64,000 bases of DNA from Actinomadura nitritigenes (GTDB lineage Bacteria > Actinomycetota > Actinomycetes > Streptosporangiales > Streptosporangiaceae): contig NZ_JAGEOK010000010.1 of the NCBI RefSeq assembly GCF_017573545.1, forward strand, positions 62,001 to 126,000. The letters are read 5' to 3'. Positions 1-7,724 of the stretch are shown here, piece by piece. The notes under the pieces were generated by a model. That model did no database searches and was not told the DNA's origin. It was given only the letters and a program-made list of their open reading frames with translations. The position numbers were made by a program, and so were the translations under genes. Within the stretch, counting starts at the first letter, position 1. Each line of letters opens with the position of its first letter.

Positions 1-1
1 C

Positions 2-802
2 GTGGACCTGCTGCTGTCCGACGGTCTCGTGCGGCAGTACTCGCTGTGCGGCGATCCGGCCGACGATCGGACGTGGCGGCTCGGAGTGCTGAGGGAGGGG
101 CCGGGCTCGACGTTCGTCCACGAGAGCCTGAAAGTCGGCGACAAGGTCCTCACGCGCGGCCCGCGCAACCATTTCGCTCTGGAGGACGCGCCCGGCTACC
201 TGTTCCTGGCCGGAGGCATCGGCATCACGCCGATCCTGCCGATGGTGGCGGCGGCGGATGCGGTGGGTGCGGATTGGCGGCTCCTCTACGGCGGGCGCGA
301 GCGGGCGGCGATGGCCTTCCTCGACGACCTGGCGCGCTACGGGGAGCGGGTCGAGGTGCGGCCGCAGGACGAGTTCGGACTGCCCGACCTCGACGCCGCG
401 CTCTCCGGGCTCAAGGAGGGCACGCTCGTCTACTGCTGCGGGCCCGAGCCGATGCTGGCGGCGGTCGAGGAGCGGTGCCCCCGTGGCGCGCTGCGCACCG
501 AACGCTTCTCCGCGAAGCCCGTCACCGGCCCGGACGAGGCGTTCGAGATCGAGCTGTCGCTCACCGGCCGCACCCTGCGGGTCGAGTCCGGGCGTTCGAT
601 CCTGGAGACGGTCGAGGAGGCGGGCGTCGCGGTCCTGTCGTCGTGCCGCGAGGGGACGTGCGGAACATGCGAGACGCCCGTCCTGGACGGCGAGCCTGAC
701 CACCGCGACTCCGTGCTCACCGACGACGAGCGCGCGGACGGCGGCTTCATGATGATCTGCGTGTCCCGCGCCCGAGGCCCGCGCCTGGTCCTCGAACTCT
801 GA
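2..802 (+). CDS. PDR/VanB-family ferredoxin reductase (5' partial)
   Basis: This is the C-terminal part of a phthalate dioxygenase reductase-type protein, which passes electrons from NAD(P)H through flavin to a C-terminal plant-type 2Fe-2S cluster and on to an oxygenase. The visible 266 residues begin inside the flavin domain (RQYSLCGDP), continue through the NAD-binding part (LFLAGGIGITPILPM) and a YCCGPEPML segment, and end in the 2Fe-2S domain with SSCREGTCGTCE and a distal Cys in MMICVS. Family members run about 310-320 residues, so roughly 50 N-terminal residues lie outside the window and the GTG at position 2 is probably not the true start. The partner oxygenase is not visible; it may lie upstream. 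Confidence 0.9.
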   Translation: MDLLLSDGLVRQYSLCGDPADDRTWRLGVLREGPGSTFVHESLKVGDKVLTRGPRNHFALEDAPGYLFLAGGIGITPILPMVAAADAVGADWRLLYGGRERAAMAFLDDLARYGERVEVRPQDEFGLPDLDAALSGLKEGTLVYCCGPEPMLAAVEERCPRGALRTERFSAKPVTGPDEAFEIELSLTGRTLRVESGRSILETVEEAGVAVLSSCREGTCGTCETPVLDGEPDHRDSVLTDDERADGGFMMICVSRARGPRLVLEL

Positions 803-1010
803 ACAGGCCGCCTTCGCCGCACCGCGCCGCGCCGCGCGCGTCGTCGCCCACGACGCGCGCCGGGTTGCTGGGCTGTGCGCGGCGCTGGCGGTGGTGTGTG
901 CGTCGTCGGCTGTGATGCGCGCCGGGTTGCTGGGATGTGCGCCGCGCTGACCGTGGTGTGACCCGTCCTGGTGGTGGTACGCGGTGTTGCCCTGGCTGCC
1001 CGCGGGGTGT

Positions 1011-1037
1011 GCTGCGTCGACCGTGGTGTGCGCTGGT
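1011..1037 (+). repeat. 27-bp direct repeat, copy 1
   Basis: This segment starts GCTGCGTCGACC and ends GCGCTGGT. It is identical base for base to 1223-1249, 212 bp downstream and in the same orientation. It is the longest exact repeat I found in the GT-rich tract. Confidence 0.75.
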
Positions 1038-1222
1038 CGCTCCGTGAAGCGCGCCGGGTTAGTGGGCTGTACGCGGCGTCGCCGGTGATGTGCGCCAGGT
1101 TGGTGGGGTGTGCGTTGCATCGGCCGTGGCGCGCGTCGCGTCGGCCGTGATGTGCACTGCCCTGGAGGTATGGGGTGGTGTGCGGTGATGATCGTGGAGC
1201 GCGCTGGCTACCGGCGAGTTGC

Positions 1223-1249
1223 GCTGCGTCGACCGTGGTGTGCGCTGGT
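1223..1249 (+). repeat. 27-bp direct repeat, copy 2
   Basis: This is the second identical copy of the 27-base segment at 1011-1037. The two copies differ from the first flanking base onward, so they are units inside otherwise diverged sequence. Confidence 0.75.
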
Positions 1250-1401
1250 GGCCTCGTGGTGCGCCGGGTTGTGGCGTGCGGGCGTCGACGGCCGTGACGC
1301 GCGCCGGGTTGGTGGGGTGTGCGTCGTGTTGGTCCGGGGTGGGGGTGTGTCCGTCAGGATGGGGGGTGCGGGTGGTGGCGTGGTGGTGATGGGAGGTGGG
1401 G

Positions 1402-2079
1402 ATGGAGGGGGCGTACTTCGTTATCGGGGACGGTTACGCGCTCTATCAGGGCGCCGTGGCGGAGGGGACCGTTCATCGGCATGCCGCCTTCCAGGTGGCC
1501 ATCGGCGTTCATGGTGAGGTGGCCATGGACGATGAGGCCGGAAACCGCTTCAGCGATGTGGCGTTGATCGTGCCGCCCATGGTCGGTCACAGGCTGCTTC
1601 CGGTCCGGGAGCTCCGCACCCTCTTCGTGGAGCCGCATTGCGCGTTCGCCGATCGCTTGCGGGTGGTCTGCGGCAGCGGCATCACCCCGGCTCCCGGCAT
1701 GCGGGGGCTGCGTGAGGAGGACGTCGCCGGTGGCCGTCTGTCGGGGGAACTCGACGGGCGGTTGCTGGACGCGATGCGCGTGCTGATGGACGAGCGGATC
1801 CCGATGACGGCGCTGGCGGCGAGGGTCGGGCTGTCCCCGCAGCGGCTCCGCGCGCTGGCGCGGGCGGAGCTGGGCATGCCGCTCGCGCGCTGGCGCATCT
1901 GGCGGCGCCTCGCCCGGTCGGCCGAGGCGCTGCGCGAGGGACGGACGTTGAGTGGCGCCGCGCTTGCGGGCGGTTTCGCCGACCAGGCGCACTTCACCCG
2001 CGAGATGCGCCGCATGATGGGGCTGACGCCTTCGGAGGTCGTCCGGGCGCTCGGGCGTCAGCCGCGCCGCGCCGTGTAG
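1402..2079 (+). CDS. AraC-type transcriptional regulator
   Basis: This 225-residue DNA-binding regulator has a short cupin-like N-terminal half (about 1-110) and a C-terminal AraC double helix-turn-helix (about 120-215). The first helix-turn-helix is visible as MTALAARVGLSPQRLRALAR; the second as LAGGFADQAHFTREMRRMMG followed by the family hallmark LTPSEV. I chose ATG 1402 because GGAGG at 1392-1396 is well placed; a GTG two codons earlier overlaps that site. The 3' end overlaps the convergent methyltransferase gene by 22 bp. The effector is unknown. Confidence 0.88.
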   Translation: MEGAYFVIGDGYALYQGAVAEGTVHRHAAFQVAIGVHGEVAMDDEAGNRFSDVALIVPPMVGHRLLPVRELRTLFVEPHCAFADRLRVVCGSGITPAPGMRGLREEDVAGGRLSGELDGRLLDAMRVLMDERIPMTALAARVGLSPQRLRALARAELGMPLARWRIWRRLARSAEALREGRTLSGAALAGGFADQAHFTREMRRMMGLTPSEVVRALGRQPRRAV

Positions 2080-2705
2080 ATGGAGATCGAGCCGTTGACC
2101 GTCGGCACGGCCGCGGTCTCCCGCACCTGGACGAAGCCGACCTCGGAGATGAGGCCCGGCAGCCTCCCGTCGGCGTTGAACTGCGTGTCCTCGCGGCCGT
2201 CCGCCAGCTGCACCAGGCGGAAGGCCAGCCGCATCGGCCGGGTGCGCTGAAGACCGAAATCGGCGATGACCAGCCGGCCGCCGGGCCGCAGCGTCTCGAG
2301 CATCGACGCCAGGATCGCCCGCTTCATCGGCACGGGACACTGGTGGAGGACGAGGCTCGACACGACGGTGTCGGCGGTTCCCGCGTCCACGATGTCCGTC
2401 AGCGCGTCGCCCATCCCGGTCCGCCATTCGACGCCGGCCGCTTCCGCCTTGCGCTCGGCGGCCGCGAGCACCTTCGGATCCGGGTCGACGCCGATGATGC
2501 GAGCGGACGGCTCGACGCCGTGCAGGAGCAGGGCCAGCGATCCGGTGCCGCAGCCGACGTCGACGACGAGGTCGCCGGCCCTGACCGCGGCGTGCATGGC
2601 GACCATGCTCCGCCACAGGCGTTCCCTGGTCAGCGCGATCACGGCGTCGTAGAGGCGGGGGAGGGCGACGCGGCCCAGCGCGGGCGTGAAGGTCTGCTCG
2701 GTCAT
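2058..2705 (-). CDS. Class I SAM-dependent methyltransferase
   Basis: This 215-residue protein has a Rossmann-type methyltransferase fold. Motif I is VVDVGCGTGSLALLL (about residues 48-62), an acidic motif II follows (IIGVDPDP), and the post-I region contains VVSSLVLHQCP and LRPGGRLVIADFG. These features fit the UbiE/Methyltransf_11/25 group, which methylates small molecules. It lies 54 bp downstream of the unknown 418-residue gene on the same strand, so the two may be co-transcribed. No substrate can be read from the sequence. The start ATG lacks an obvious ribosome-binding site. Confidence 0.87.
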   Translation of the reverse strand: MTEQTFTPALGRVALPRLYDAVIALTRERLWRSMVAMHAAVRAGDLVVDVGCGTGSLALLLHGVEPSARIIGVDPDPKVLAAAERKAEAAGVEWRTGMGDALTDIVDAGTADTVVSSLVLHQCPVPMKRAILASMLETLRPGGRLVIADFGLQRTRPMRLAFRLVQLADGREDTQFNADGRLPGLISEVGFVQVRETAAVPTVNGSISIYTARRG

Positions 2706-2759
2706 GACCGGAAGTGTCGGCCGTCCGGCGTGGCCGGTCTTGAACGAACCGCTCGCGCG

Positions 2760-4016
2760 TCAGACGGGCGTGATCGGCAAGGAGCGGCGGGGCTTGAAGG
2801 CGAAGTCGGAGCCGGTGCTGAACCGGACGACGGCCACCTCGTCGGGCTCGGGCGCGGGCTCGTCGCGGCGGACGACGGTCAGCCGCCAGTCCTGGTCGCT
2901 GCCGGTGACCATGGTGTCGAGGCGGGGGTCCAGGGCGCGGACGACGGCCTGGAGCGCGGTCGTCCAGCCGGGCCCGCACAGGGAGATCCAGGCGCCGTCC
3001 TCGTGGGCGGGGGAAGGGCGGACGGTGACGGCCGCGCCGCCGACGGACGCGTCGACGTAGGCCGACGGATTGAGGAGCGGGTGGACCGCGAGGAGCCGGG
3101 CGGCCCCCTCCGGCGTGGCCGGCAGGTCGAGGGCGCGCGCGAGGCGTTCGGCGGCGACGCCGGCGATGCCCACGAGCTGCCTGCGGCGGATCCGGAGCAG
3201 GCCCTCGTCGTCGGCGCGTGCGGCCACGGCGAGGGTGAAGGCCCGGTTGAGCAGGTGCATCTGCAGGCACACCTCGTCGGCGATCCGGGCGAGCGCGGAG
3301 CGGGAGAAGGCGGCGAAGTCGAGGTCGGACAGCAGCGGGCCGGTGTAGTCGGCGAGGCCGTCGTCGGCCGGGTCGATCGGCGCCAGGTCGAGGGTCGCGG
3401 CGCGCGATCGCTCGTTGTCGGCGAGCAGCGGGATGCCCTGCGCGTCCGGGTGGGACTCGTCGATGACCACGGTCCAGGCGCAGTGCGGGTGCCGGTCGGC
3501 GGGCGAGCGCGGCGGCCGGTGGATCGGGCGGACCCGGGCCTTCGGGTTGGTCGCGACGGCGGTCGCGTCGAAGGTGGGGTCCTCGATGTCGTGGCACATG
3601 GAGCGGACGTAGTCGTCGCCCATCGGCTCGACGTCCATGAGGGCGCCGCAGTGGTCGAGGTGGAACTCGCCGTGCCACCGGTCGTGGACCGTGTAGCGGA
3701 AGTCCATGAACTGCGGCGGGGCGCCGATGTCCAGCTGGAGGCCCTTGAAGATCGTCGGGACGTCGCCCTTCCCGGGCACCTCGGGGGCGTAGCCGAGCGC
3801 CCGCTGCATCCGCCGGGTGTAGACGGGGCTGGACGCGGCCCACTCCTCGATCGCGATCCGCGCCATCTCCTCCCGGCCGAACGCGGAGATGCACCACGCC
3901 ATTCCGGAACGGTCGATGAGCTGCCCGATCAGGAGCAGCTCCGGGACGGCGACGGCGAGTTCCTCCCGGGACAGTGCGGCGTATCGGCTGGGCGCTATCG
4001 CTCCAGGGTGCGTCAT
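2760..4016 (-). CDS. Conserved hypothetical protein, 418 residues
   Basis: I do not recognise this family with confidence. The protein is soluble, with no signal peptide or membrane segment. A central His/Cys/acid-rich block stands out: HGEFHLDHCG at about 115-124 and CHDIEDPTF at about 141-149, followed by a His/Arg-rich RPIHRPPR and HCAWTV. This arrangement resembles a catalytic or metal-binding core, and a distant link to ATC-hydrolase-like proteins is possible but unsupported. The start is clear: GAGGAG lies 8 nt before ATG 4016. It sits 40 bp downstream of the LLM oxidoreductase on the same strand, so it may share its KstR-like promoter. Confidence 0.6.
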   Translation of the reverse strand: MTHPGAIAPSRYAALSREELAVAVPELLLIGQLIDRSGMAWCISAFGREEMARIAIEEWAASSPVYTRRMQRALGYAPEVPGKGDVPTIFKGLQLDIGAPPQFMDFRYTVHDRWHGEFHLDHCGALMDVEPMGDDYVRSMCHDIEDPTFDATAVATNPKARVRPIHRPPRSPADRHPHCAWTVVIDESHPDAQGIPLLADNERSRAATLDLAPIDPADDGLADYTGPLLSDLDFAAFSRSALARIADEVCLQMHLLNRAFTLAVAARADDEGLLRIRRRQLVGIAGVAAERLARALDLPATPEGAARLLAVHPLLNPSAYVDASVGGAAVTVRPSPAHEDGAWISLCGPGWTTALQAVVRALDPRLDTMVTGSDQDWRLTVVRRDEPAPEPDEVAVVRFSTGSDFAFKPRRSLPITPV

Positions 4017-4056
4017 CTGGCGATCTCCTCGAAGATGAAACGGGTTCTCGTGGGCG

Positions 4057-4908
4057 TCACTTCGCGGTCAGGCCGAGCCGGGCGGCGGTCTTGTCCAGGT
4101 ATTCGATCACCGTCGCCTCGTCGGCGTCGGGCACGCCCCAGATCAGCTCGGACGCGCCGGCGGCGGACCACTCGGCGAGGTCGTCGGGGGAGGGCCGCTT
4201 GGCGACGAGGATCCGCACGTCGGGTTCGCCGGGGCGGCCCGCGTCCGCCCACTCGCGGCGCAGCAGGGCGGCCTTGCCGGCGATGCCGGTCTCGATCGGC
4301 GTGGTCATCCAGCCGTCGGCGTGGCGGGCGATCCACCGCATGGTCTTCGGTCCGCCGCCGGCACCGACGATCACCGGGATGCGGCCCTGCGGCGGCTTGG
4401 GGTAGGCCCAGCTCGGCCCGAACGACACGAACTCGCCGTCGTAGGAAGCCTCCTCCTCGGTCCACAGGGCGCGCATCGCCTCCAGGTACTCCTTCAGGAC
4501 GGTGCGGCGCCTCGCCGCCGGGACGTGGTGGTCGGCCAGCTCGTCGGTGTTCCAGCCGAAGCCGGCGCCGATGGTCAGCCGGCCGCCGGACAGGTGGTCG
4601 AGGGTCGCGAGCGTCTTGGCGAGCGTGATCGGGTCGGACTCCACGGGCAGCGAGACGGCGGTGGCGAGGCCGATCCGCTCGGTCACGGCGGCGGCGGTCG
4701 CGAGCGACACCCACGGGTCGAGGGTGCGCGTGTAGCGGTCGTCGGGCAGGTCCTGGCCGCCGGTGGGGTGCAGCGCGTCGCGGCGCACCGGGATGTGGGT
4801 GTGCTCGGGCACGTAGAAGGTGTCGAAGCCGCGCTCCTCGGCGGCCTTCGCGAGGGCTGCCGGCGTGATGCCGCGGTCGGAGGTGAAGAGCACGATTCCG
4901 TTGCGCAT
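4057..4908 (-). CDS. LLM-class F420/FMN-dependent oxidoreductase
   Basis: This 283-residue luciferase-like TIM-barrel protein resembles the actinobacterial TIGR03619 group of F420-dependent oxidoreductases. Recognisable segments are GFDTFYVPEHTHIP near the N-terminus, LATLDHLSGGRLTIGAGFGW in the middle and PVIVGAGGGPKTMRWIARHADGW further on. Such enzymes transfer hydride to or from small ketones, alcohols or alkenes. It is transcribed away from the TetR gene. Reading leftward, the -10-like TACTAT (4915-4920 on the plus strand) is only a few bases from the ATG, suggesting a leaderless transcript, and a KstR-like box at 4919-4932 overlaps it. Confidence 0.88.
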   Translation of the reverse strand: MRNGIVLFTSDRGITPAALAKAAEERGFDTFYVPEHTHIPVRRDALHPTGGQDLPDDRYTRTLDPWVSLATAAAVTERIGLATAVSLPVESDPITLAKTLATLDHLSGGRLTIGAGFGWNTDELADHHVPAARRRTVLKEYLEAMRALWTEEEASYDGEFVSFGPSWAYPKPPQGRIPVIVGAGGGPKTMRWIARHADGWMTTPIETGIAGKAALLRREWADAGRPGEPDVRILVAKRPSPDDLAEWSAAGASELIWGVPDADEATVIEYLDKTAARLGLTAK

Positions 4909-4918
4909 GGCGTCATAG

Positions 4919-4932
4919 TAGAACGTGTTCTA
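4919..4932. promoter_or_regulatory. KstR-like operator box
   Basis: TAGAACGTGTTCTA consists of perfect 6-bp arms (TAGAAC/GTTCTA) around a 2-bp spacer. It fits the published mycobacterial KstR consensus TNNAACNNGTTNNA. It lies 11 bp before the start codon of the LLM oxidoreductase and shares two bases with its putative -10 element (TACTAT on the minus strand), where a bound repressor would block transcription. No KstR gene is in this window. The match is seen; binding is inferred. Confidence 0.65.
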
Positions 4933-4951
4933 GGCTTCCTGGAATAGTGAC

Positions 4952-4965
4952 TGGACAGCTGTCCG
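4952..4965. promoter_or_regulatory. TetR operator candidate, upstream copy
   Basis: TGGACAGCTGTCCG contains the perfect 12-bp palindrome GGACAGCTGTCC; the left flank extends it to GACTGGACA. A second copy lies at 5056-5069 over the TetR start codon. Together they give the consensus GACTGGACANNTGTCCAGTC. The site lies between the two divergent promoters, so it could affect both. Confidence 0.6.
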
Positions 4966-5027
4966 ACCGTGATGTCCGCGGGTCGGCCTTCCACTGGAAA
5001 AAGGAGAAGTCGATTCAGATCCGGCTA

Positions 5028-5056
5028 TTGCGGCGATCTCCGGCCCGGTCTACGGT
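5028..5056 (+). promoter_or_regulatory. Promoter of the TetR-CYP51 block (leaderless)
   Basis: A -35-like TTGCGG (5028-5033) and a -10-like TACGGT (5051-5056) are separated by 17 bp. The predicted transcription start falls at or next to ATG 5063, and no ribosome-binding site precedes that ATG, so translation is probably leaderless. Confidence 0.5.
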
Positions 5057-5069
5057 GGACACATGTCCA
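5056..5069. promoter_or_regulatory. TetR operator candidate, start-codon copy
   Basis: TGGACACATGTCCA has perfect 6-bp arms TGGACA/TGTCCA around a CA spacer, and the right arm continues as TGTCCAGTC. It spans the predicted +1 and contains the TetR start codon (5063-5065), the expected position for an autorepression site. It shares its arms with 4952-4965. Confidence 0.65.
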
Positions 5070-5662
5070 GTCAGGTGACCAGTCCGGCGCTGCGGCAGGG
5101 CCTCAACGCCCGGCAGGCCGAAACGGTGGAGAACCTGATGGCCGCCGGACTCGAGGAGCTGCGCGCCGTCGGGCACGAGACGCTGACGATCCGGACGGTG
5201 GCCCAGCGCGCGGGCGTCTCCCCGGCGACCGCCTACACCTACCTCTCGTCCAAGAACCACCTCTTCGCGGAGCTGTTCTGGCGGCACCTCAGCGAGGACG
5301 ACGGCGCCGCGCCGGCCGGAGCCGGCGCCACCGAGCGGCTGCAGGCGACCGTCCGGGCGCTGACGGCCCGGATCGTCGCGGAACCGGAGCTGGCGGCGGC
5401 GGTGACGCCGGCGCTGCTCGGAGGCGATCCCGACGTCGCGCGGCTGCGCCTGCGCATCGGCGGTGAGTTCTACTCCCGGTTCGAGGCGGCCCTCGCCGGG
5501 CCGGGGCGGCCGGGGGCGCAGGCCGACGCCGCCGTCCTGGAGGTGCTGGTCCTCACCTTCACCGGCGCGCTGCTGCAGGCCGGCATGGGCCTGCTGACCT
5601 ACGACCAGATCGCCGACCGGCTCGTCTCGGCCGTGGAAGTGATCATGAGGGGCAACGAATGA
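5063..5662 (+). CDS. TetR-family regulator of the CYP51 block
   Basis: This 199-residue TetR repressor has an N-terminal helix-turn-helix (about residues 35-65: LTIRTVAQRAGVSPATAYTY followed by LSSKNHLFAELF) and a helical ligand-binding region. It stands first in the co-directional block and overlaps the following P450 gene by 4 bp (ATGA). The equivalent position next to the mycobacterial cyp51 operon is also held by a TetR-type gene (Rv0767c). The palindrome pair TGGACANNTGTCCA flanking and covering its start suggests autoregulation and control of the block. The ligand is unknown; a sterol, terpenoid or acyl-CoA would fit the context. Confidence 0.88.
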   Translation: MSSQVTSPALRQGLNARQAETVENLMAAGLEELRAVGHETLTIRTVAQRAGVSPATAYTYLSSKNHLFAELFWRHLSEDDGAAPAGAGATERLQATVRALTARIVAEPELAAAVTPALLGGDPDVARLRLRIGGEFYSRFEAALAGPGRPGAQADAAVLEVLVLTFTGALLQAGMGLLTYDQIADRLVSAVEVIMRGNE

Positions 5663-6915
5663 GCGCTTCGAGTGACGTAGGGGTCGAACCCCTGGTCTTC
5701 GACCCCTACGACTACGAGTTCCACGAGGACCCGTACCCGCTCTACCGGCGGCTGCGCGACGAGGCGCCGGTCTTCCACGCCGAGCGGGACGACCTGTGGG
5801 TGGTCTCGCGCCACGCCGACGTGTTCGACGTGCTCCGCGACGACGCGGCGTTCTCCAACCGGATGGGCGTCTCCCTCGACGCGAGCGCGTGGAGCCCCGA
5901 CGCGCACCGGGTGATGAGCTTCCTCGCCCTCGACGGGCAGCGGCAGACCCGGCTGCGCAGGCTGGTGTCCGCCGCGTTCACGCCGCGCCGGGTCAAGGAG
6001 CTCCAGCCGCAGATCCAGCGGCTCACCGACCACTACCTCGAACGCACCTTCGCCGCCAGCGCCGAGCACGGCGAGGCCGACTGGATCACCGACTTCGCCG
6101 GGAAGCTCCCCATGGACGTCATCTCGGAGATGATGGGGGTGCCGGAGCCCGACCGGGACGAGGTCCGGCGCCTCGCCGACCTGGTCGTGCACCGCGAGGA
6201 CGGCGTCCGCGACGTCCCGCCGGCGGGCATGGAGGCGGCCGGCGAGCTCCTCACCTACTACGCGGGGATGGTGAAGGAGCGCCGGGCCGCGGCGGAGACG
6301 GCGGGGGACCTCACCGCCGCGCTCACCGTGGCCGAGATCGACGGCGACCGGCTGGACGACAGCGAGATCATCGCTTTCCTCTTCCTCATGGTGGTCGCCG
6401 GGAACGAGACGACCACCAAGCTGCTCGGCAACGCGCTGTACCACCTCTCCGCGCACCCCGGGCAGAAGGCGGAGGTGCTCGCGGACCCCGGCGATCCCGA
6501 GACGCTGGTGACGCCGTGGATCGAGGAGACGCTGCGGCACGACACCTCCAGCCAGATGCTCGCCCGCTACGTCGTCGACGACGTGGAGATGCACGGCACG
6601 ACGATCCCGGCCGGGTCCAAGGCGCTCGTCCTGCTCGGCTCCGCCAACCGCGACGAGCGGGTCTTCACCGACCCGACCGTGTACGACGTCCACCGGCCCA
6701 AGAGCGAGCTCGGCCAGATCCTCAGCTTCGGCTCCGGCAAGCACTTCTGCCTCGGCGCGAACCTGGCCCGGCTGGAGACGCGGGTCGTGCTCAACGAGCT
6801 GGTCCGGCGCGTCGAGGACTTCGAGGTGCACGCCGACCGGGCCGTGCGCGTGCACTCCACCAGCGTCCGCGGCTTCGCCGAGCTGCCGACCGGCTTCACC
6901 CTGAGGAAGGGCTGA
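5659..6915 (+). CDS. Cytochrome P450, CYP123-like by position
   Basis: This 418-residue soluble bacterial P450 has the full signature set: the oxygen-activating I-helix motif AGNETTTKL, the ExxR motif in EETLRHD, and the haem-binding loop FGSGKHFCLG with its axial cysteine near residue 363. It hydroxylates an organic substrate using electrons from a ferredoxin, probably the 3Fe-4S ferredoxin encoded four genes downstream. Its place between TetR and SDR genes ahead of CYP51 matches CYP123 (Rv0766c) in Mycobacterium tuberculosis. The CYP family number is inferred from synteny, not measured identity. The start overlaps the TetR stop (ATGA). Confidence 0.9.
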   Translation: MSASSDVGVEPLVFDPYDYEFHEDPYPLYRRLRDEAPVFHAERDDLWVVSRHADVFDVLRDDAAFSNRMGVSLDASAWSPDAHRVMSFLALDGQRQTRLRRLVSAAFTPRRVKELQPQIQRLTDHYLERTFAASAEHGEADWITDFAGKLPMDVISEMMGVPEPDRDEVRRLADLVVHREDGVRDVPPAGMEAAGELLTYYAGMVKERRAAAETAGDLTAALTVAEIDGDRLDDSEIIAFLFLMVVAGNETTTKLLGNALYHLSAHPGQKAEVLADPGDPETLVTPWIEETLRHDTSSQMLARYVVDDVEMHGTTIPAGSKALVLLGSANRDERVFTDPTVYDVHRPKSELGQILSFGSGKHFCLGANLARLETRVVLNELVRRVEDFEVHADRAVRVHSTSVRGFAELPTGFTLRKG

Positions 6916-6941
6916 GGCGGAGGGACTGGGAGGGACCGGAG

Positions 6942-7724
6942 ATGTCCAGGAAGTACCCGCATCCCGAACGCCGCCCCGCGGTGGTGACGGGCGCGTCGTC
7001 CGGCATCGGCGCGGAGACGGCCAAGGTGCTCGCGGCGGCCGGCCATCCGGTGGCGCTCGGCGCGCGCCGGGTCGGCGTCCTCGAGGAGATCGCCGCGGCC
7101 ATCCGCGCCGAGGGCGGCGAGGCGGTCGCGCACGCGCTCGACGTCTCCGACGACGGCTCGGTCGCCGACTTCGCCGCGAAGGCGACCGCCGACCTCGGCG
7201 ACATCGAGGTCGTCGTCAGCAACGCCGCGCTGGTGGCGCCCGGCGCGACCATCGAGGTCAGCTCCGAGCGCTTCGCGCGGGAGATCGACCTCAACCTCGT
7301 CGGCGCGCACCGGGTCGCGCGGGCGTTCGTGCCCGCGATGGTCGGGCGCCGGCGCGGCGACATCGTCTTCGTCTCGTCGGACGTCGCCGTGCGCGCGCGG
7401 CCGTTCATGTCGGCGTACTCCGCCGGCAAGTGGGGCCTGGAGGGAATGGTCAGCGCGCTGCAGATGGAGCTGGAGGGCACCGGCGTCCGGGCCTCGGTCA
7501 TCCGCCCCGGCCCGACGTGGAGCGGCATGGGCGCCGACTGGGACGCCGACGAGGCCGCCTTCGTGCTCGACCAGTGGGTCCGCTTCGGGCTCGCCCGGCA
7601 CCCCCACTTCCTCAAGGCGAGGGCGCACGCCGACGCGATCGCCACGATCGTCGGCGCGCCCCGCGGCGTGCACCTCAGCCTGCTCGACGTCAATCCCGAA
7701 GCGCCCGTGGAGGAGAAGCCATGA
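6942..7724 (+). CDS. Short-chain dehydrogenase/reductase
   Basis: This 260-residue classical SDR has the nucleotide-binding motif TGASSGIGAE near residues 17-26, the NNAG-equivalent SNAALV, a catalytic Ser in VFVSSDV, and YSAGK as the catalytic Tyr/Lys pair (YxxxK). It probably interconverts a hydroxyl and a carbonyl on the product of the flanking P450s. The same position in M. tuberculosis is occupied by Rv0765c. ATG 6942 follows an AG-rich stretch including GGGAGGGACCGG, and the last codons overlap the CYP51 start (ATGA). The conserved Asn of NNAG appears as SNAA, a common variation. Confidence 0.9.
   Translation: MSRKYPHPERRPAVVTGASSGIGAETAKVLAAAGHPVALGARRVGVLEEIAAAIRAEGGEAVAHALDVSDDGSVADFAAKATADLGDIEVVVSNAALVAPGATIEVSSERFAREIDLNLVGAHRVARAFVPAMVGRRRGDIVFVSSDVAVRARPFMSAYSAGKWGLEGMVSALQMELEGTGVRASVIRPGPTWSGMGADWDADEAAFVLDQWVRFGLARHPHFLKARAHADAIATIVGAPRGVHLSLLDVNPEAPVEEKP

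Larger units (their letters stand above)
803..1401. repeat. Gene-free tract of degenerate GT-rich repeats
   Basis: These 599 bases hold no convincing gene. The top strand is strikingly G/T-rich and built from decayed copies of short modules. GCGCCGGGTT occurs exactly at 857, 919, 1051, 1261 and 1301, with a one-base variant at 1092, usually followed by a TGGGCTGTGCGC-like segment. A 27-base segment is repeated identically at 1011-1037 and 1223-1249. Variants of CGTGGTGTG recur throughout. Short reading frames across it are compositionally odd (Gly/Val/Arg-rich) and resemble nothing I know. The tract ends at the ribosome-binding site of the AraC-type gene. It may be a decayed tandem array or a diverged, formerly coding region. 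Confidence 0.6.

Noticed and set aside
2..802. The PDR-type reductase as electron donor for CYP51
   Set aside because: It is 7 kb away, in a separate transcription unit, has its own 2Fe-2S domain and more likely serves an oxygenase upstream of the window.
803..1401. Short frames in the GT-rich tract (for example 1110-1517)
   Set aside because: Their translations are Gly/Val/Arg-rich and reflect the repeats; none has a ribosome-binding site or similarity I recognise.
1354..3897. An 847-codon minus-strand frame across the AraC and methyltransferase genes
   Set aside because: It is Arg/Pro-rich, out of frame with two clear proteins and the unknown 418-residue gene, and has no family signature.
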